Part shown: in pieces, positions 21,994 to 33,081 of the stretch
How positions within the stretch are numbered: position 1 is the first letter of the stretch
Layout of the letters: each line of letters begins with the position of its first letter
From: Blepharisma japonicum
Lineage: Eukaryota; Ciliophora; Heterotrichea; Heterotrichida; Blepharismidae
Length of the DNA stretch: 64,000 nt
Assembly: GCA_949751835.1 (NCBI GenBank)
Contig: CATKHK010000023.1
Coordinates: forward strand, 310,001-374,000
Direction of reading: 5' to 3'
The notes under the pieces: model-generated
Database searches by the model: none
What the model was told of the DNA's origin: nothing
The model's input: only the letters and a program-made list of their open reading frames with translations
Made by a program: the position numbers and the translations under genes

Positions 21994-23436
21994 TTAAAAG
22001 TTTATAGTTTTAGAAAAAGTTGCTAAACAAGCTTCTTTAATTGCTTCTGAAAAGCCTGGATGTCCATGACAGGTCCTTGCAATGTCTTCTGCAGCTGCTC
22101 CGTACTCGATCCCAACAACTCCTTCCATGATGATTTCTCCAGCGTCTGGCCCAATGATATGAAGTCCTAATAACTGGTTGCTTTCTTTATGGGCTAATGC
22201 TTTGACAAATCCGTCCATCTCTTGGTTAGCTCTTGCTCTTGAGTTAGCCATAAATGGGAAAGTTCCTTTGGTATAAGGAATATTGCTAGCTTTTAATTCT
22301 TCTTCAGTTTTACCAACTTGAGCAACTTCAGGGTGTGTATAGACGACACCAGGAATTGCGTCATAGTTTACGTGGCCACCTTGGCCAGCTATATGCTCAG
22401 CCACAAAAACTCCTTCTTCTTCAGCTTTATGGGCAAGCATTGGCCCTCTAATGGTGTCTCCAATAGCGTATATATGAGCATGCCTTAAAGTTTGTAAATG
22501 ATCATTTACATTTACGCGGCCTTGCTTGTCTCTTGATACATCAATATAATCCAAATGCAGCCCTTGAGTATATGGTTTTCTTCCTACAGCTACAAGAACG
22601 TAGTCACAATCAATACTATCAGGGACATTTTTACTATCAGGCGAAGCTGGCTCAATTTTTACATGAACAGAATCAGCTTTAGCTTCTCCTCCTACTACTT
22701 TTGCACCTAAGTGGAACTTAATACCTTGCTTCACAAGGATTTTTTGCAAACTTTGTGCTACTTCTAAATCAAGTGCTGGGGCAAGTCTATTTAAAAATTC
22801 TACTACAATGACTTCAGTACCAAGTCTGCTATAAACGCTACCTAGTTCAAGCCCAATAACTCCAGCTCCAATAACAACCATACGTTTAGGGATTTCTTTT
22901 AAAGCCATAGCGCCTGTGCTTGAAAGGACTCTATTTTCGTCAATCGGTAAAATTCCACCTGGGACTTGGCTTGGCTCAGATCCAGTTGCAATAAGAATAT
23001 TTTTAGCTCTTATAGGGTTTGCGTTATCAATGGTCAAAGTATTAGGATCTTGAAAAGCTCCTGCACCTTTAAGATAGGTGACGCCATTTTTCTTAAATAA
23101 TCCTTCGACTCCTCGTGTTAATCCAGAGACTGCTTGCTCTTTATTTTTCATCATTTGAGGGAAATCAAGTTTTATGTTGTCAAATGAAATTCCGTGGTCT
23201 TTGAAATGTTTCTGGGCTTCGTAGAATTTGTGGGAGGAGTTCAATAAAGCTTTTGCTGGGATGCAGCCGACATTCAAACAAGTTCCTCCTAATGTACCTC
23301 TTTTTTCGATGCAGGCTGTCTTAAGACCGAGCTGAGCTGCTTTTATTGCTGCAACATAACCACCAGGACCGCCGCCAACCACTGCTAAATCATAATCAAA
23401 GCTTGCAAAAGCACGCCTAGTTAGTCTACAAAGCAT
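21994..23436 (-). CDS. DLD: dihydrolipoamide dehydrogenase, mitochondrial (E3)
   Basis: 480 residues, uninterrupted. After a short basic targeting sequence (MLCRLTRRAFASF) comes the FAD-binding GGGPGGYVAAIKAAQLG, the redox disulfide GGTCLNVGCIPAKALL, the NAD-binding GAGVIGLELGSV and the C-terminal HGHPGFSEAIKEA with the active-site His-Glu pair partly visible (HCHGHP...E). It reoxidises dihydrolipoyl groups of the pyruvate, 2-oxoglutarate and branched-chain dehydrogenase complexes and the glycine cleavage system in the mitochondrial matrix. Length matches the family. No intron and no Trp codon of either kind. Stop TAA. Confidence 0.97.
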   Translation of the reverse strand: MLCRLTRRAFASFDYDLAVVGGGPGGYVAAIKAAQLGLKTACIEKRGTLGGTCLNVGCIPAKALLNSSHKFYEAQKHFKDHGISFDNIKLDFPQMMKNKEQAVSGLTRGVEGLFKKNGVTYLKGAGAFQDPNTLTIDNANPIRAKNILIATGSEPSQVPGGILPIDENRVLSSTGAMALKEIPKRMVVIGAGVIGLELGSVYSRLGTEVIVVEFLNRLAPALDLEVAQSLQKILVKQGIKFHLGAKVVGGEAKADSVHVKIEPASPDSKNVPDSIDCDYVLVAVGRKPYTQGLHLDYIDVSRDKQGRVNVNDHLQTLRHAHIYAIGDTIRGPMLAHKAEEEGVFVAEHIAGQGGHVNYDAIPGVVYTHPEVAQVGKTEEELKASNIPYTKGTFPFMANSRARANQEMDGFVKALAHKESNQLLGLHIIGPDAGEIIMEGVVGIEYGAAAEDIARTCHGHPGFSEAIKEACLATFSKTINF

Positions 23437-23700
23437 ATTTATGATGATGTAGTTTTTATGGTAATTAAAGGAATAGTGGCTGTATCAATAAATTTACTGT
23501 ATTTAAATACTAATTTTTTCCGAAAATTGTATAGGAAGAGAAAAATAACTTATAAAATTAATAAATTATTGATATTAGGGCAAAATTATTTAAAATAAAT
23601 AATAGTTGTATTAGAATGAAGCAGATTTTAGTATTCACTAAAACTTATTGATAGTAAACAGGTGTTATTTTTATAATAATCGATAGTAAATATCAAAAAT

Positions 23701-24696
23701 ATGACAAACATAATGATTGAACCATTGGAAAAATCCCCGATGCTTAAAATGTACTCCCGAATTGGAAAGGCTTCGCTTCATCAATACTCCTCCCTTTTCA
23801 CCAAAATTTACAATACTCGCAGCCCAGACTTGACAACCGAAAATCCAAATCTTGATGATGTCTTAAAAAAAATTTCTGAAAAAGAAGAAGCAGCCACTAG
23901 AAGAAAAAGGAGCTCCCAGCCAAAGCCAAGCTCAGCATTTACGTCAGTGTCAAGAGAAACATATTCATCAATAGGAAGTCGAGCAAGAGTAGTCCCTGAT
24001 CCTGGATGGTATAATCCTTCATATGAACTTACTTCTTCACATGCATTATCAGTCCCTAAATTTAAGACTAGGAAAACTCATTCAAGAAATAAATGAGATT
24101 CATTAAAATCGTCAATGCTTGATCATCAATCAGGAAGCCTAACTGAAAGAAATAGCCAAAATGAGACTAGCGATAACTATGAGCTGACTGAAAGGCCAAA
24201 AGGCAGAGTTAAATGTGGGATTAAGTTTGATTTACAGCTGAGCCGGCCACCTTTTGCAAGTGGAAAAGGGCCTCCACATCCTAATAGGTTTAACTATAAC
24301 CCAAAGTCGACTATGGTATCTTCTACAGTTGATTTTAAAAAAATGCTAGACAGAGAGGATTTCTATCATACTAAAAAGAAGAAATTAATGAACCCGAACT
24401 TTTTATTACTGAATTCAAAACTTGCAAGAAAAATTATTGATTTTTCCCCTCAAAGGGTGGATACAGGATTAGGATTGCAAAGGAGAAGCTCAATGGAACA
24501 TTTTAAATTGAGTTCTGGTAAGAAAAAGATGCATAAGAGAGTTTTAAGCGTCCCAACGATTGAGAAGTTTGACCCTGGATGTAAATTTGACCCTGAATGT
24601 AAATTGCTTTTTAACAGAAACCCACAAAAAGAAACAAATAAATTGTGTTTTGAAAAATTCGAAAGTGCGATAATTAAATTATCGAAAATTGATTAA
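23701..24696 (+). CDS. basic protein of unknown function
   Basis: 331 residues, Lys/Arg/Ser-rich. TGA 24094 is Trp and joins two open stretches. A PDPGWYNPSYEL segment resembles the Pro-Gly-rich repeats of sperm-tail (SHIPPO/STPG) microtubule proteins, and GKGPPHPNRFNYNPKS may be a second, but this is weak. Near the C terminus six residues (FDPGCK/FDPECK) are duplicated by an 18-nt tandem repeat. A start at Met5 or Met14 is also possible. Stop TAA. Confidence 0.7.
24571..24606 (+). repeat. 18-nt tandem duplication inside the gene
   Basis: Two adjacent copies, GACCCTGGATGTAAATTT and GACCCTGAATGTAAATTG, differ at two bases and encode DPGCKF and DPECKL. Confidence 0.85.
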
Positions 24697-24818
24697 ATTC
24701 CATCATTTTATAAGTAATTTTTAGCAATAATAAATTTATTGAAATTGCATAGGATAAATGTTTTAAATATATAAAAAAAATAATTTAAAAATCACTATGC
24801 TTGACGAATAAAACTAAA

Positions 24819-26237
24819 ATGGAAGATCCTGCCCAAGACAACCTTATTAAAAGCAAATACAATCAGAAATCTCACGATCTCAGTCAGACTAATTGACGTT
24901 ATCTTCTTTTAGCTTTATCCGGTCTCCTCTGCTTTGGGAGTTATTTTGTATATGATAATCCATCTCCACTTCAGCCACAAATAGAAGATGTATATTTTAA
25001 ATAGAGACTTAATATAGACTCCTTTGATTTCAACTTATTATATTCTGTTTATTCCTTCCCGAACATAATTCTACCATTTCTTGGCGGATATTTGGTAGAT
25101 GCAGTTGGAGTGCGAGCTGCTGCTATTTTATTTGCTAGCTTAATATGCACAGGACAAGCTATTTTTGCTTTTGGAATTGGTGTAAGTTCATTTGCTATTG
25201 CAATTATAGGAAGAGTTATATTTGGATTAGGAGGAGAAAGCCTAAGTGTTACTCAAGGCTCTTTAATTTCCTTTTGATTTGCAGATAAAGAATTATCAAT
25301 GGCTCTAGGTATGTCAGTAAGCATTTCTCGTCTTGGGAGTGTCCTAAATAATATTTTAGAGCCTCAGTTCAACAACTCGACAGGATCTATTGACTTTGGC
25401 ATCTGATTTGGATTTTTTTTATGCATTTTCTCGCTCCTCATAGGATTTGGGATTGTTTTTCTTGATAAAAAAAGAGATAAGCGGCTAGGAATAAAAAATA
25501 AAAAGGTAGGGGAAGATTTCAGACTTTCTGATATAAAAAATTTTAAATTTTCATTTTGGATGATTTCTATAAACTGTTTGGTAGTTTATATCTGTGTTTT
25601 CAACTTTAATAATATAGCCAGCGGTTATTTTCAAACAAGATTTAATTGATCATCAGCTGAAGCAGGGTACTGGATCAGTGTAACATTTGGAGTTGCTGCA
25701 ATTTGCTGCCCAATTTTTGGGATGCTTATCGATAAAATAGGAAGGAGGACTGTGCTAATTTTTATTTGTGCAGTTTTGATGATAATTGTCCACACAATTT
25801 TGGTGTCATTGCCTGATTGTGATAAATGCGCTTGGGGTGGGCTTAGTCTTTTTTTATTAGGATTTGGGTATTCTATATATGCGTCCGTAATTTGGGCTTC
25901 GATTCCATATATAGTCGAATCAAAATCAGTAGGATCTGGGTTTGGAGTAGCTATGTCAATTCAAAATTTAGGACTTAGCTTTGGACCAATGATAGTTGGA
26001 AAAATTTATGATAAAACAACTAGTCAGCATGGTTATATGTGAGTCTCAATTTTCTTTATTTTCATGGGAATTATTGGGCTTATCACTGCAAGCTTGTTAT
26101 GGATATATGATAATAAGCATGGAGGAGTGCTTAGTTCAAAAAATCCTAAAACTATGATGATTAATTATTCAGAAAATACTCTAGGAGATATAGTAAAGGA
26201 GAGCGAAATGTCGATAGATGTTGCTAGGACCCAATAA
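24819..26237 (+). CDS. MFSD1-like lysosomal transporter (major facilitator)
   Basis: 467 residues, about 12 membrane spans. FVYDNPSPLQPQIED, NLLYSVYSFPNIILPFLGGYLVD, IGRVIFGLGGESLSVTQG and WFADKELSMALG closely follow MFSD1, a lysosomal dipeptide uniporter in mammals. The second half carries the MFS loop GMLIDKIGRRTVLIFI. TGA is Trp at about seven sites. A 15-nt intron (24990-25004) sits after IED. The polar C-terminal tail of about 45 residues is probably cytosolic. Substrate here is inferred only. Stop TAA. Confidence 0.87.
24990..25004 (+). other. 15-nt intron in MFSD1-like gene
   Basis: GTATATTTTAAATAG; ends in an in-frame TAG. Splicing gives PQIEDRLNIDS, in line with the family. Confidence 0.9.
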
Positions 26238-26870
26238 CTAATTTTTGATTCTCTTAATAAAATATTAATTTCTAATGATGACTTGAAATCTAATATTATT
26301 GTTAATCTTATGAAAATACGAAATTCAGATATATATCAGAAATTTATAATAAAATTAAAATTCTCTTGGTATTTGCAATTAATATTATAATCATGATTAA
26401 TAATTTTAAATTTATTCGAGAATATTTGTTGTAAAATTGCTAGAATTATTAAATCATTTGGTTTTCTAAATGCTTATAAATTTATGTAAATGGATTTCTT
26501 AATAAATTGCATTCCGATTGTAGTGACATTTTTTTTTATTCTTCCAGTTTAACTATTAGCTGGGTAAATTAAAATTCCTTAAATTTCAAAATTAAGGCTA
26601 ATTAATTATAATTAGATAGCCAGCCTATGTAAACAACATTAACTTCTGTCTTACTATGCTTTAATATTTTATTTTTTATGGTATAACTTTCAAATATACC
26701 TCTCATAAGAAATGCTAATTTGAGAAATACTAAAAACCTAAATATGAAAAGATTCTGAGTAATTTTAGCTTTCTTATTTGGCTCCTTCTTAATAAATTTG
26801 TTCCTTTATTCCACCATTTTCCTTGCAGAGATTGTTCAGTTAAGCCAGCTTTATATTTTTTAATCATAAA
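26238..26870. other. AT-rich spacer with a possible 39-codon hydrophobic ORF
   Basis: Mostly stops in all frames. From 26744 to 26863 an ATG-TAA frame with one TGA encodes 39 residues with a strongly hydrophobic core (VILAFLFGSFLINLFLYSTIFLA). It ends 7 nt before the zinc-finger gene, so it could be a small membrane peptide, a uORF or chance. Confidence 0.3.
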
Positions 26871-27359
26871 ATGAAGCTGTTTTATTTTTGTACCATAGAG
26901 GGGTGCACAAGAAAATACTCAGATAAGTTCAATTTATCCAGACATATAGATGCTTTCCACAAAGATGATAAAAAGTATCAATGCCCCACTTGCCATAAAG
27001 TTTTGTCTTCTAGACAAAATTTAAAGGAGCATGTTTTTACCCATTCAGGCGATAAGCCTTATCAATGCCAGGAACCTGGCTGCGGGATGAAGTTTAGACA
27101 AGGAAGTCAGCTGTCAGCTCACAAGCGGATTCATATTGCGGTTCAGAAATATTCATCAAAGATTGGAGAAAATTCATCAGCGATTAAACAAGAAAAACCA
27201 AAAAATTTGCTAGCTGATTTTGTGGAAAAAAGCGAGGAATGCAAAATAGATATAAAGCAGCTGGAAAGAAGTGAAATGCCTGCACTTCCAACGATAGGAA
27301 ATGCACAAGATTTTGCGAATTTGCCAACATACATTTTATATTCGTACAATAATTACTAG
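26871..27359 (+). CDS. C2H2 zinc-finger protein
   Basis: 162 residues. Three tandem C2H2 fingers at about 7-30, 38-58 and 66-88: CTIEGC...HIDAFH, CPTCHKVLSSRQNLKEHVFTH and CQEPGCGMKFRQGSQLSAHKRIH, with the TGEKP-like linker SGDKPY between fingers two and three. This spacing is that of sequence-specific DNA-binding fingers (TFIIIA/Kruppel type), so a transcription regulator is likely. The C-terminal 70 residues are unrecognised. No TGA codon. Stop TAG. Confidence 0.88.
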   Translation: MKLFYFCTIEGCTRKYSDKFNLSRHIDAFHKDDKKYQCPTCHKVLSSRQNLKEHVFTHSGDKPYQCQEPGCGMKFRQGSQLSAHKRIHIAVQKYSSKIGENSSAIKQEKPKNLLADFVEKSEECKIDIKQLERSEMPALPTIGNAQDFANLPTYILYSYNNY

Positions 27360-28014
27360 TATAAAATAACCAGCTTTTATTGCATCAATTAATAGATAAT
27401 TTGAATTAATTTATTGCTTATTTTATATACTTCCAAAGTTAAAAGGGAGTAGTTTAATAACAAGATTATGTTAGGTAACAAAAATTATCAATCTTAGCAC
27501 TATATTGAAGTCTCAAAAATAGTTTTTCATTTAAAAAATATGTGCTTGACTAAACTCTAAAAATAGGCAATTTTTAAAAATATCAAAAATTGGGCATAAT
27601 CTTTTATTTCCAAAAATGTCTTGAAAATTATGACTCTTTAAATTTATAAATCCTAATTTAAGACAATAAAAGTATTAAGCTAACTATTTTCAACGACCCT
27701 TATAGTAATTACTATGTTTTATTAAAAATTTATTTGAAATTACCAAAATAATTTTCAAGTTTTTAATAGTCTTATAAATTATTAAACCATTTTCCATACA
27801 TTGCTTGGCTTCAAAAATACACTTTCCTACAAAGAATTTAAAGAAGCTCTTATTTTACTAAAACTAGAAAAAAGGAATATTAAAACAATAAAATGAACAA
27901 ACAAAAATATATTAATTTACTTCCAAATTAAAATCTTTTATTAAATATAAGCCCATATTCATTTGCCCAATTTTGGCGGTATGCAATTAACATAAAAATC
28001 CCAATAAAATAAAA
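27360..28014. other. AT-rich spacer, 655 nt
   Basis: No ORF of note, no RNA-like structure seen. Lies between two plus-strand genes. Confidence 0.5.
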
Positions 28015-29184
28015 ATGGGAAATAAGTGCTCATGTTATAAACAAGAATCGTTCAAAGAAAGCCAAATTACTATCGAAAAACCTATTAATGGAATCAAAGA
28101 CACAAGCTACGACTGCATTCATCCTTCCACCCCTGAAACTAAGCCACAATCTCCTATAAGGATGAATCTTTCCGACCTAATTAAATTGCAAAATATCGCA
28201 AGAGGGTACATTGCCCGACGGCAAATAAAATCTCTTAAAGGCAGCCAAATAACCCAAGTCCAATTTCCATCTCAATCAGAACAATTAAAAGAGCCATCTC
28301 TAAACAATCTCTCTAAATCTCAAGACTTTACTTACAAGTCTATCATTAGAACAGAATTAAAGCCAGTCCCAGAATCAAAAACCCTAGAATATTCCAATAA
28401 ATTTGTAGAGTCCGCAGAGCGAAATCTTGGCCCCTACACAATTGAGGAAATTTTTGATGACCCCATGCCTCGAATTAAGCGAGGTCCTATTGAAATTGAA
28501 AATAAAGCCATTTATACAGGTGAATGGAACGATAAAAATCAACGGCATGGCTTTGGTTTGCAAATATGAATTGATGGCTCTAAATATGAAGGATTTTGGA
28601 AAAATGACATGGCAAATGGAAAAGGAAGGCTGATACACGCAGATGGAGATGTGTATGAAGGAGAATGAAAAAATGACAAAGCCCATGGATTCGGGCTTTA
28701 TATGCACACCGATCTTACAAAATATGTCGGGAAATGAGAAAATGATAAACAGCATGGAAAAGGTATAGAAACTTGGCCAGATGGAGCCAAATATGAAGGA
28801 GATTATTTTTTTGGAAAAAAACAAGGATATGGAAAATTTCGATGGGGTGATGGGAGCACGTATGAAGGAGAATTTTATGATAATAATATACATGGAAAAG
28901 GCGCTTATAAATGAAGCGATGATAGGAAGTATAATGGGGAGTGGAAGGATAATAAAATGCATGGAAAAGGAATTTTTACTTGGCCGGATGGCAGGAAATA
29001 TGATGGAGAGTATATTGAGGACAAAAAGCAAGGGTTTGGAGTTTTTACGTGGCCTGATGGAAGAAAATATGAAGGAAATTGGTTTAATGGCAAACAGCAT
29101 GGAAGGGGTAAGTATTGGACTGCTCAAGGAGTCGTTAGAGAAGGAGAATGGAAAGAGGGAAAAAGGGTAAAATGGGATACTTAA
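28015..29184 (+). CDS. myristoylated IQ-motif/MORN-repeat protein
   Basis: 389 residues. The start MGNKCSC is a dual-acylation (myristoyl plus palmitoyl) signal. At about 60-75 lies a calmodulin-binding IQ motif ([17 protein letters not shown]). From about 160 to 385 there are nine or so MORN repeats of 23 residues ([59 protein letters not shown]). MORN proteins bind phospholipids and organise membranes and cortical or ciliary structures. Four Trp codons in the repeats are TGA, so a standard-code reading breaks it. Followed 31 nt later by a coiled-coil gene on the same strand. Stop TAA. Confidence 0.88.
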
Positions 29185-29215
29185 TATTAAATTTAATAAA
29201 AAGGGCGTGTTGTAA

Positions 29216-30460
29216 ATGAAAAGATCACTTAGTGACAGGTATCAAAACATATCAGAGCTTGAGCAATCGTTGGCGAAAATAAAAATGCAAGGAATCCAAG
29301 CAGTTTCACAGACAACTTTGGCTTCATTAAGGCACAAGTATGAGGCTATTCAGTATCAGTCTAGCTTGACAACTCTAAATTTCATATATGATGAATGTGT
29401 GTCTTTAGCACAAGAAATTATTTCCAATCCAAAAGTAGAGAGAAGCAACACAAATATACCAAATTGTGACCCTTTAATTGAAGAAATCCAAACAAAGCTA
29501 GAGAATTCAAAACAAATTCTTGAAAATACTAGAGAAATTGATAGGGCTTCTAATGAAGTATATTTTAGTGCGGAACTAATTCAGAGTCAAATAGCAAAAA
29601 TTGAAAGAGAAATCAGCAAGTTAAAAGAGAAAGAAATAGTGAATGAAAGAAAAATCATGGATTTATCACCTTTGGAATATGAAAATAGAGAAAAATTAAA
29701 TGAATTAAAAAGGGAAAAAAGCAAGTTGGAAGAAAGATTAAAAGAGATAGAAAGTCATGAAAAGGAGAAAATGATAGAGCCAAATACAGAAATTTATATA
29801 GAAAAGATCGAAAAAATAGAAGCATGCCTAAAAAACAGGGAAAATAAAATTTCCCAGCTAGAAGAGCAAATCCAATTCAAAGAAAAAGAAATTTCTAACC
29901 TTGTAATTATAAAATAGAAAGCTTCATATATTTCTATAAGCGGCATAACGAATAAATTGCAACAAGATGTTAAGGACCTCTATAAAGCATTTGATAACGC
30001 TTTAAGCCTTGGCTTAAGCATCAAATGTGACACTAATAAACTTAAAAACGAGCTTGAAATTAAAGATAAACAGCTTGAAGTGATGAAATCTCAATACGAA
30101 ACTCGAAAAATGGAAATTGAAGACCAGCTGTCAGACATTTTTAAAATAGAAGAAAATATCCCAAGTATTGAATCAGAAATCCAACGGAAATCGTCAGTCT
30201 TAAAGAGTGTAAGCGTAATTCAGATGAAAAATGATCTCTCTGTAAAAAATAACCAATTTCAAGAAATAAAAGATAAATTCACCTCTACAAGAAAACCGTT
30301 CTATGAAGCTTTATTTGAGAAAGCCAAGTCTGATATTGAAAAGAAACAGCGGCAAAAAGTAATAGAAAATTAGCTTGAAAAAGAAAAAGCGAAAATAAGA
30401 GAAGCAAAAGAAGTGGAGAAAAATAAAGAGTTCATTAAAATCCAAAATAGATATAAATAA
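29216..30460 (+). CDS. long coiled-coil protein
   Basis: 404 residues, nearly all predicted coiled coil by eye (Glu/Lys/Ile/Leu heptads such as LKREKSKLEERLKEIE and LKNELEIKDKQLEVMKSQ). Two 15-nt introns (29903-29917 and 30359-30373) each remove an in-frame TAG. No Trp codons. Family not recognised; structural or scaffold role likely. It lies 31 nt after the MORN gene and 38 nt before the exchanger gene, all on the plus strand. Stop TAA. Confidence 0.78.
29903..29917 (+). other. 15-nt intron in coiled-coil gene
   Basis: GTAATTATAAAATAG, in-frame TAG at its end; the downstream frame continues the coiled coil. Confidence 0.85.
30359..30373 (+). other. 15-nt intron in coiled-coil gene
   Basis: GTAATAGAAAATTAG, two in-frame stops (TAG, TAG region); splicing adds 29 charged residues. 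Confidence 0.83.
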
Positions 30461-30498
30461 GGATTTTTGTTCTTATAAAATCATTAATTTAATAAAAT

Positions 30499-32116
30499 AT
30501 GGCTGCACTAGTAGTAGAGTCAATCCTTTGCACTATTCTTGTCAGTATCTTTATGGTACTAAGTGTTTACATCCCAACATGGAAAGTAATTTTTTATTCA
30601 GATAAACTATTTCCATGAATCTGGCATTATCATTATTATAGGGATTTGTATTGGTTTAGTTATGGACGCAGTAACTATTATACAGATAGGCGATCCTTTA
30701 GCCAAATTTAACAGCCAAATTTTCTTTGATTTTATGCTGCCTTTTTTAATTCTATCAAGTGGCTATAACATGAAAAGGCGGCGCTTTTTTGCAAATATTG
30801 GGATGATATTATTGCTTGGAATTATTGGAACTTTAATACAATTTGTACTTGTAAGCTCATCTGCTTATTTATTTAGTTTAGGAGGAGCTTTAAAAGACCC
30901 AGATGGACAAACTTATCATTTTTCGCCAAAAGAAGCGGTAGCGATAGGAGCACTTTTAGCGTCTTCTGATAGTGCTTGTGTGCTAGCATTGGTAAATGAA
31001 TCAAAAGCACCTAAATTACATTCAATTATTTTTGGAGAATCAATTATGAACGATGCAATGTCCATTTTACTTATTCACACACTTCCTATGGTCAGTTTAA
31101 CAAATGTTTCTGCGTCAGAAGTTTTTGTGTTTTTAGGAGTATTTTTATATTACGCTGTGACTAGTATTTTGCTAGGAATTTTTTTCGGGGTAATTTCTGC
31201 CATTTTAACAAGAAATTTTGAAATATTAAGAGAAGACCCAAGTAAATCTATAGCGCTGCAGCTATATGTATCACTTATGAGCTATATGTGCGCACAAGCA
31301 TTCGGATTGGCAGAAAATGTCACTTTAATGGTATGTGGAATTATTTCAGGACATTATGCCTGGCATAATTTAGGCAAAACTTCCAAAATTGTGGCTTCAA
31401 ATGGAATTTCTTTTATTGGGGATGCTTCAGAAGCTTTGATTTTTTCGTATTTAGGCTTAACAGCATTTTCATATAAAAATGATCATATTGACTTTGTATA
31501 TATTTTTACTATAATCTGCTCAACAATGCTCGCAAGGCTAATTAGCACTGTTTTGCTTTTATGGGTAGCTAGGTTAGTTACAAGACACAAATTTCATATG
31601 ACAAAACGAGCTATTTCTATTGTATGAATGGGAGGGCTTATTCGAGGAGCTGTCGCTTATGCATTAGCATTAGATCTTGACTATAAAGATAAAAAGATTA
31701 TTACAATTACTGTTTTAGGCGTTGTTATTACTACTGCTGTTATATTTGGGTCTTTATTGCCATTATGGGTTGCGAAAATAAAGCCAGATGGCTTAGATAT
31801 TGTTTCTATGGCTAATGAAATTAGAGACGAAAGCTTAAGTATGTCAGTTTTGGGCAAAAGGAAAAGTCTTTATATCACAAAAGAAGAAGTTTTGCCTAAA
31901 AATTGAATTCATAGGCATTGGAAAAAAATTGACGAAAAATATATTAAGCCTTGCCTCATTCATCCTGATCCTTTAAAATTGCATTATCGAGAAGTAGAAG
32001 AGTTAAACGGAAGAATGCAAGAAGTAGTTGAAATGAGCATGGAATCGATTTCTATGTCATTTAAAGATAGAAGTTCCCAAGACACTTCAGCTTTTTTTGG
32101 GAGAGAAATGAGTTAA
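30499..32116 (+). CDS. Na+/H+ exchanger (NHE/CPA1 family)
   Basis: 533 residues, about 11-12 membrane spans. NHE landmarks: FHESGIIIIIGICIG (family PESGxxxxxG), FFDFMLPFLILSSGYNM, the ion-site segment LLASSDSACVLAL (usual ATDPV is changed, Asp kept), IIFGESIMNDAMSILL with the Asn-Asp pair, and GGLIRGAVAYAL. It exchanges H+ for Na+ or K+ across plasma or organelle membranes. A 16-nt intron (30586-30601) corrects the frame between the first exon and the rest; Trp at 31625 and 31904 is TGA. The cytosolic tail is short, about 90 residues. Stop TAA. Confidence 0.9.
30586..30601 (+). other. 16-nt intron in NHE gene
   Basis: GTAATTTTTTATTCAG; the two coding parts are in different frames, offset by 1, and only a 16-nt removal gives the conserved HESG segment. 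Confidence 0.92.
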
Positions 32117-32246
32117 TTATCTTCACATGTAAAAAATTCACCAATAATAGCCCTTCTAAAATTATCTATATATGTTAGCTTTTGTAGATTTAATTTTAAA
32201 TAATTAAAAATTTATATTAAAAATATTTAAAGATCTATTGCTTTAA

Positions 32247-33062
32247 ATGTTCCTACATAATCTAATTTCAAAGAGCAGATGCTGAAGGTTTTTTTCAGAT
32301 ATCAACTTTTCCAAAGATTATTACAAAATTCTTGGGATACCTAAAGTATCAACAAAAGCAGAAATAAGAAAAGCTTATTTAAATCTCGCCAAAATCCATC
32401 ACCCAGATACAGCAACTGGAAATGAAGAAAAATTCAAACAGATTGGGGAAGCTTATGAAGTTTTAAGTGATGAAAACACAAGGAAACAATATGATGCTGG
32501 TCCAAGGAAATCAGCAGAATATTCTCAATATTCAGAATCAAATTCGCAGTACAGAAAACAAAGCTCATATAACTGGAACAATAGCTCAGGCCAACAATAT
32601 GATCAATATTATTGGCACTCTTCTAAAAGCAGCCAAAATTCATGGAGATCTAAAGAAGGATTTTATCATAGTGATTGAGAAAAAGATTGAGGAGAAACAT
32701 TATCAGGGGATTGATACAAAAATCAGACGTTTGCGAACAGAAAAAAATACTATAAAGAAAGAAAAAACCAGAAAAGATACGAAGAAGAACAAAATTATTC
32801 CAAGGATTATGACTATGATTATAGAAGAACTGATCAATCAGCATACAAGAGAAATGAACAAATTATTTCAATTAATATTTGACTGCTTATATTGTCAGGC
32901 CTAATGATACTTCTGCTGTTTAAGAAGCCGAGAAATAATACTGATTATTTTAGAGATAACTATGAAAGTCAAAATTACCCTTATGAGAGACCTCACCCAA
33001 AGCCAAACGTATTTAAGGACCAATTAAATCTACTGAATTTAAATATAACTAAGGATAAATAA
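32247..33062 (+). CDS. mitochondrial DnaJ-domain protein with C-terminal membrane anchor
   Basis: 271 residues. N-terminal basic, Ser/Phe-rich sequence ([19 protein letters not shown]) looks like a mitochondrial presequence. Residues about 24-90 are a J domain with DYYKILGI, the HPD motif (KIHHPDT) and [14 protein letters not shown] Tyr/Ser/Asn-rich middle follows, then a membrane span ([17 protein letters not shown]) and a polar tail. It would recruit Hsp70. At least five Trp codons are TGA. The start was chosen because this ATG gives the presequence directly upstream of the J domain. Convergent with the CHORD gene, 19 nt apart. Stop TAA. Confidence 0.87.
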
Positions 33063-33081
33063 TTGCTATTTTTAATCAATT

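Noticed and set aside
30499-30662. Frameshift mutation at the start of the Na+/H+ exchanger
   Set aside because: A 16-nt GTAA...CAG intron explains the shift and restores the conserved HESG segment.
32467-32904. 145-codon ORF in another frame inside the DnaJ gene
   Set aside because: The DnaJ frame with TGA as Trp covers the region and encodes a consistent protein.
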